Shown here: positions 60,694-64,000 of the stretch, one piece after another
Layout: every line of letters begins with the position of its first letter
How positions within the stretch are numbered: position 1 is the stretch's first letter
Origin: Chryseobacterium sp. JJR-5R
GTDB taxonomy: Bacteria; Bacteroidota; Bacteroidia; Flavobacteriales; Weeksellaceae
NCBI RefSeq assembly: GCF_034047335.1
Contig: NZ_CP139137.1
Location: forward strand, 1,302,001-1,366,000
Reading direction: 5' to 3'
DNA: 64,000 nt
Notes under the pieces: model-generated
Database searches by the model: none
What the model was told of the DNA's origin: nothing
What the model saw: only the letters and a program-made list of their open reading frames with translations
Translations under genes and position numbers: made by a program

Positions 60694-60774
60694 GAAATAA
60701 GTTTTAATTCCAAATATACCATAATTTCAAATGAATTCTAAATATATAAAATTCAGCATAAGATACAGCAGGGG

Positions 60775-61218
60775 TCAAATGTTTGAATATTTAAACGGAA
60801 GATTAACGATATCAATTACTTTTTCACATTTGTTGTTTTTTCCGGCATCCCATTTAATGTTATAAGTCGCTTTTTCAGCAGCTTTTTTCACTTCACTGTT
60901 AAAAATTTCATCATTTCCGTATGTAGAGATGTTCATAACACTGCCGTCAGTACCGATTTTAAGGATGATTTTGGTTTTTAAATCTTTATTTAAAGGTTTT
61001 AGTGCAGCTTTGTTCAGGTTTTTACCGACATTATTGATGAAAGCTTTATTTCCGTCAGGGTATTGGGCAGGGAAAGCAACCATAGGCGGAGGCGGAGCCG
61101 ACATGTCCTGAGGCTGCCGTGATTCAAATTTATCCTTTGCTTTTTCTTCTTTTTTAGTTTTTTGGGCAAATCCGGACCCGAAGATCATGATCAGAAGGAG
61201 TAAGCATATTTTTTTCAT
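60775..61218 (-). CDS. TonB C-terminal-like exported protein
   Basis: A 147-residue protein with a signal peptide (about 1-18, GSGFAQ), a charged Lys/Glu linker, a Pro-rich patch (APPPP, about 41-45) and a C-terminal TonB-like domain (about 50-145) with FPAQYPDGNKAFINNVGKNL and KIGTDGSVMNISTYG, where the GxV pattern is typical. It lacks the usual membrane anchor of TonB, so it is probably a periplasmic TonB-domain protein rather than the energy transducer itself. It lies downstream of the small peptide gene on the same strand, with a hairpin between. Confidence 0.78.
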   Translation of the reverse strand: MKKICLLLLIMIFGSGFAQKTKKEEKAKDKFESRQPQDMSAPPPPMVAFPAQYPDGNKAFINNVGKNLNKAALKPLNKDLKTKIILKIGTDGSVMNISTYGNDEIFNSEVKKAAEKATYNIKWDAGKNNKCEKVIDIVNLPFKYSNI

Positions 61219-61251
61219 GGTGATATTTAATATTAAAGGGAAATTATTTAA

Positions 61252-61288
61252 AGAATGAATAGTTTACCTTAAGTTAACTATTCATTCT
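61252..61288. repeat. 13-bp hairpin between peptide gene and TonB-like gene
   Basis: AGAATGAATAGTT (61252-61264) is perfectly complementary to 61276-61288 around an 11-base loop. It is AT-rich and lacks a strong T tract on the minus strand, so it may attenuate or protect the peptide mRNA rather than terminate fully. Confidence 0.6.
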
Positions 61289-61298
61289 CATTGTTTAA

Positions 61299-61487
61299 TT
61301 AGCACCAAAATCCACCTCCGCAGGCATAATTGTGGCAACTTGTACCTCCGGTTGAGGATGGACACATTCCATAGCCGTAACTTCCATCGTCATTAGCATG
61401 GCATCATTTCCATCCGTCACAAGGAGCAGCCAATGCTCCGCTTACTGATTTCATTTGGTTTCTTGAAAGTTTTTTCAAATTTTTCAT
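61299..61487 (-). pseudogene. Short leader-type peptide (bacteriocin/RiPP-like) gene with in-frame TGA
   Basis: A 62-codon frame from ATG 61485-61487 to TAA 61299-61301 with one TGA at 61404-61406 (codon 28). The first part reads MKNLKKLSRNQMKSVSGALA, matching the double-glycine-like leaders (MKNLKKLSxxxxKxxxGG) of small peptides annotated as bacteriocin-like in Chryseobacterium. After the TGA the frame continues with CHANDDGSYGYGMCPSS, TSCHNYACGGGFWC: five Cys and many Gly, as in such core peptides. TGG to TGA would be a single change (Trp28). The leader lacks a perfect GG (SGA instead). Too short for most gene callers; no modifying enzyme or exporter is in the window. Confidence 0.65.
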
Positions 61488-61749
61488 GGTAATATTGTTT
61501 TTAGTTTTCCTACTCTGTTTAAGCTTTCCGAATTCCGCTTATTCAATTCCTAAGGTAGTGAATTTTTGATATGATTTTAATTTTATTTAAAAAATATTTA
61601 AAAAATTATTTTTATAATGTATTGTTAGGTAGTGTAATAGATGTTGTAGATAGAATAATTGGCGAATCCATCAAGCATTAATTATTCATTTATAGAAATA
61701 TTTTTTAAAAGAGTAATGATTGCTAAAATTACATAACTCTATATTTTTC

Positions 61750-62667
61750 TCAATTAAACAACCGCCTAAACTCCCCCGGCGACTGGTTCGTTTTCTGCTT
61801 AAACAGCTTACTGAAAGACTGCGGATGCTCAAACCCCAGTTCGTAAGCAATCTCACTTACCGAAAGATTTGTAGTGCTCAGGCGTTCCTTTGCCGTGTCA
61901 ATAATTTTATTCTGGATGTGCTGTTGGGTATTTTGCTGCGTATGGATGCGCAGTAAAGTACCGAGGTAATTGGAGGAAATATTCATTTGGGCGGCAATGG
62001 TTTTCACGGAAGGAATGCCGCTTTCAATGAGGTTTCCGTTTGTAAAATATCCGTCCAGGACTTCTTCAAATTTATCCAGCAGCTCATGGCTGGATTTTTT
62101 CCGGGTAAGGAACTGGCGTTCGTAAAAACGTTCGGCGTAAATAAGGAACAGTTCAAGCTGGGCGACAATCAACTCCTGTGTGAATTTGTCCATATTGTTC
62201 CGGTATTCCCTTTCAATATTTTTAAAAAGGTCTACGATGATTTTCTCTTCCTTGTCAGAAAGGAAAAGCGCTTCATTGATCTGGTAGCTGAAAAATTCGT
62301 ACGATTTTATTTTTTTGATCAGGGAAGTGCCCCAAAGAAAATCCGGGTGGATCAGCAGTAAATAACCGGTTGGTTTTACCTCCACATCGGGTTTCATTTC
62401 AAGGCTCAGAAACTGAAGCGGTGATACAAAACAAAGTACGCCGGAGTCAAAATCATATTCCTGCTGGCCGTAATTGAACCTGGCATTGACGTTCCGTTTC
62501 AGTCCGATGGAATAAAAATTCTGGATCCATTTCAGCTCGGTGTCATTATCAGTGGGATAACTGATCTGGCTGTAATCGATCAGGCTGATCAGCGGATGTT
62601 CCGGGCCCGGGAGATTGCTGAACGTGTGGAAATCAGATAAAGAATTAAAACGGAATGCCTGTTTCAT
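61750..62667 (-). CDS. AraC-family transcriptional regulator
   Basis: A 305-residue regulator with an N-terminal ligand-sensing domain (about 1-175) and a C-terminal double HTH (about 200-300): IAAQMNISSNYLGTLLRIHT, then SVSEIAYELGFEHPQSFSKLFKQKTNQSPGEFR. The ATG at 62665-62667 (MKQAFRFNSL) is preferred; an earlier ATG at 62754 would add 29 unrelated residues. It lies downstream of an SDR gene on the same strand, a common pairing in Flavobacteria in which the regulator controls the oxidoreductase (inference). The effector is unknown. Confidence 0.9.
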   Translation of the reverse strand: MKQAFRFNSLSDFHTFSNLPGPEHPLISLIDYSQISYPTDNDTELKWIQNFYSIGLKRNVNARFNYGQQEYDFDSGVLCFVSPLQFLSLEMKPDVEVKPTGYLLLIHPDFLWGTSLIKKIKSYEFFSYQINEALFLSDKEEKIIVDLFKNIEREYRNNMDKFTQELIVAQLELFLIYAERFYERQFLTRKKSSHELLDKFEEVLDGYFTNGNLIESGIPSVKTIAAQMNISSNYLGTLLRIHTQQNTQQHIQNKIIDTAKERLSTTNLSVSEIAYELGFEHPQSFSKLFKQKTNQSPGEFRRLFN

Positions 62668-62940
62668 GATGACGAAGTTAGATATTTTTCTAAAAAATAC
62701 AAGGTAAAATGTGCTCGTAATTTGAGCCATACTGTAATTGTGATTCAGTAACATGCAGTGTTAAGAAAATCAACTCTGTTAACATTAAAAATTCTGCTGT
62801 TTAAATGCGGATCAATATTTTACCGAAGCAGAAATATAAAAACCGCACGGGTTTTGAAATCTTTAAATAACAGAGTTCATGTAGTGAAAGTTTCCGGTCC
62901 TGATTCTGGTTTCTTTTGTGTTAAGACAGAAGAAAAATGA

Positions 62941-63780
62941 TTAGATGACCGTAAACAACGTCAGGCTTTCCCATCTGTCGGCATCGCCTTTCATCGTTTC
63001 AAATTTTTTATCCAGAAACTCGGATGCGCCGCTTCCCAGCAGGAAATGAACAGGCGAATGTTGCGCTTTGCTGATTTCGATGATGGCTTCTGCGCCTTTT
63101 TCCGGATCATTGGGCTGGTTACCGTTGATTTCATCCAGGTGAGCCTGTTCAGAATTTCTTGCGGCTTCATATTCTTCAATCACATTCTGAGGCGTCCTCA
63201 CAGATTCTTTGCTTAAGAAATCGGTCCTGAAGTATCCCGGATATACTACGGTAGCCTTTACTCCGAAGTCTTTGATTTCCTCTGCCAACGATTCCGTAAG
63301 TCCGGCAACCGCGAATTTTGTCGCACAGTAAATTCCCCAGCCCGGAAAGTTCCCGGAGTAGCCTCCGATCGAAGAAATATTGAAAATATGACCTGATCTC
63401 TGCTTGCGAAGATAAGGCATCGCATTTCTGATCACATTCAGCGTCCCGAAAACATTGATATCGAAATTGGCTCTGGCTTCTTCATCCGAAAGCTCTTCCA
63501 GCGTCCCGATCTGCCCGTATCCCGCATTGTTGACTATTACATCGAGCTGTCCGAAATGTTCAATGCTTTTTTCGATTGCTGATTTTACATTTTCAGGATC
63601 TGTTAAACTGACTTCAAGCGGTAAGAAATCTTCCGATTGCTCTCCGATTTCCAAACGCAAAGACTGGATAGTTCTGCTTGTTGCCACTACCCGGTAACCT
63701 TGTCCCAAGAGTTTTTTTACCAAAGCCAATCCTAAACCTTTTGAAGCTCCTGTTACGAACCATACTTTTTTTGTTTCCAT
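62941..63780 (-). CDS. Short-chain dehydrogenase/reductase
   Basis: A 279-residue classical SDR. Cofactor motif TGASKGLG (about 10-17), NNAGYG (about 85-90), and the catalytic Ser-Tyr-Lys (SSIGGYSGNFPGWGIYCATK, about 136-155), followed by PGYFRTDF. The substrate is not evident. A near-match -7 box (CATCTTTG on the minus strand, 63812-63819) lies upstream. The AraC gene follows after 273 bases. It probably works with that regulator as an inducible redox pair. Confidence 0.92.
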   Translation of the reverse strand: METKKVWFVTGASKGLGLALVKKLLGQGYRVVATSRTIQSLRLEIGEQSEDFLPLEVSLTDPENVKSAIEKSIEHFGQLDVIVNNAGYGQIGTLEELSDEEARANFDINVFGTLNVIRNAMPYLRKQRSGHIFNISSIGGYSGNFPGWGIYCATKFAVAGLTESLAEEIKDFGVKATVVYPGYFRTDFLSKESVRTPQNVIEEYEAARNSEQAHLDEINGNQPNDPEKGAEAIIEISKAQHSPVHFLLGSGASEFLDKKFETMKGDADRWESLTLFTVI

Positions 63781-63883
63781 TTTTAAAATATTTTTTGTTT
63801 AATTGATGGTACAAAGATGGGAAGACAAATAGCGGAAAAAGTAGCCCGATCCGCGAATGATGTATCCGGATCGTGAATATTGA

Positions 63884-64000
63884 TTACAAGGAAGGATCGT
63901 ACTTCAGGTCTATGATGGAATCGTCTTTCACGGTAAGGCAGAAACTGTATCCGTTGTTGTAATAATCAGCTATAAGAATTTCAGTATGAATGGTATTTTC
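63884..64000 (-). CDS. Unknown protein, C-terminal 38 residues
   Basis: A minus-strand frame runs open from the window edge at 64000 to the TAA at 63884-63886. It reads ENTIHTEILIADYYNNGYSF and then CLTVKDDSIIDLKYDPSL. Beta-strand-like alternation suggests a real domain end, but no family is recognised. It would be the 3' end of a gene lying to the right and upstream of the SDR gene. Confidence 0.5.
   Translation of the reverse strand, partial: ENTIHTEILIADYYNNGYSFCLTVKDDSIIDLKYDPSL

Noticed and set aside
61404..61406. TGA as a selenocysteine codon
   Set aside because: No convincing SECIS-like stem-loop follows directly; only a 4-bp CCAT/ATGG pairing is seen, and no selenoprotein machinery is in the window. 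A nonsense change is simpler.

Overview
The window looks like a chromosomal segment of a Chryseobacterium-type member of the Bacteroidota (Flavobacteriia, Weeksellaceae). Evidence: type IX secretion (T9SS) C-terminal signals on several exported proteins, gldF and gldG, choice-of-anchor L proteins, a glycosylasparaginase very close to the one known from Elizabethkingia meningoseptica, promoters of the flavobacterial type (TTG, about 19 bases, then TAnnTTTG), A-rich rather than Shine-Dalgarno sequence before starts, and many perfect hairpin terminators with T tracts. I saw no tRNA, rRNA, CRISPR array, insertion sequence or prophage.

Layout. 1-1740: the end of RNase Z, a TIGR02757-family protein and a DUF1003 membrane protein with a seven-heptad isoleucine zipper. 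1928-10539: three tandem choice-of-anchor L / T9SS type B surface proteins, each with its own terminator. 10694-15729: housekeeping block (rsmA divergent from ftsX, DUF3098, uppP, truB, a small outer-membrane-like protein, rluF). 15774-20108: a helix-hairpin-helix repeat protein, a MerR regulator, an SMP-30-like lipoprotein and a DbpA-like helicase whose promoter predicts a leaderless mRNA. 20241-23032: AraC regulator, Tat-exported aldo/keto reductase and MdaB-like reductase, a probable redox-response cassette. 23244-33491: rpsA, two secreted M36 metallopeptidases, a DMT transporter, an alpha/beta hydrolase and rplS. 33782-38848: a modular metallophosphoesterase, a DoxX-like protein and both subunits of a 3-oxoacid CoA-transferase. 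38916-46886: DUF4197, then beta-N-acetylhexosaminidase, glycosylasparaginase, cutC, a 2H phosphoesterase and beta-mannosidase, which reads as a set for dismantling the core of N-linked glycans. 47153-59806: AEC transporter, a decayed gene, priA, dacB, M1 aminopeptidase, kbl, a small exported protein, a HemJ/CopD-like protein, gldF and gldG. 59883-64000: a RelE/ParE toxin-antitoxin pair with a frameshifted toxin, a small GldL-like protein, a TonB-like protein, a short double-glycine-leader-type peptide gene interrupted by an in-frame TGA, an AraC regulator, an SDR oxidoreductase and the end of an unknown gene.

The points most worth a second look are features standard gene calling tends to miss: the TGA-interrupted peptide gene (61299-61487), the one-base-frameshifted toxin (59883-60199), a multiply frameshifted secreted-protein relic (48344-48699), and a 72-74 base dispersed repeat present twice in opposite orientation (32997-33070 and 48118-48189). 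The two M36 peptidase genes also share a nearly identical 3' end that suggests gene conversion. I found no complete new multi-gene system; the peptide gene is the best lead, but no modification enzyme or exporter for it lies in this window.
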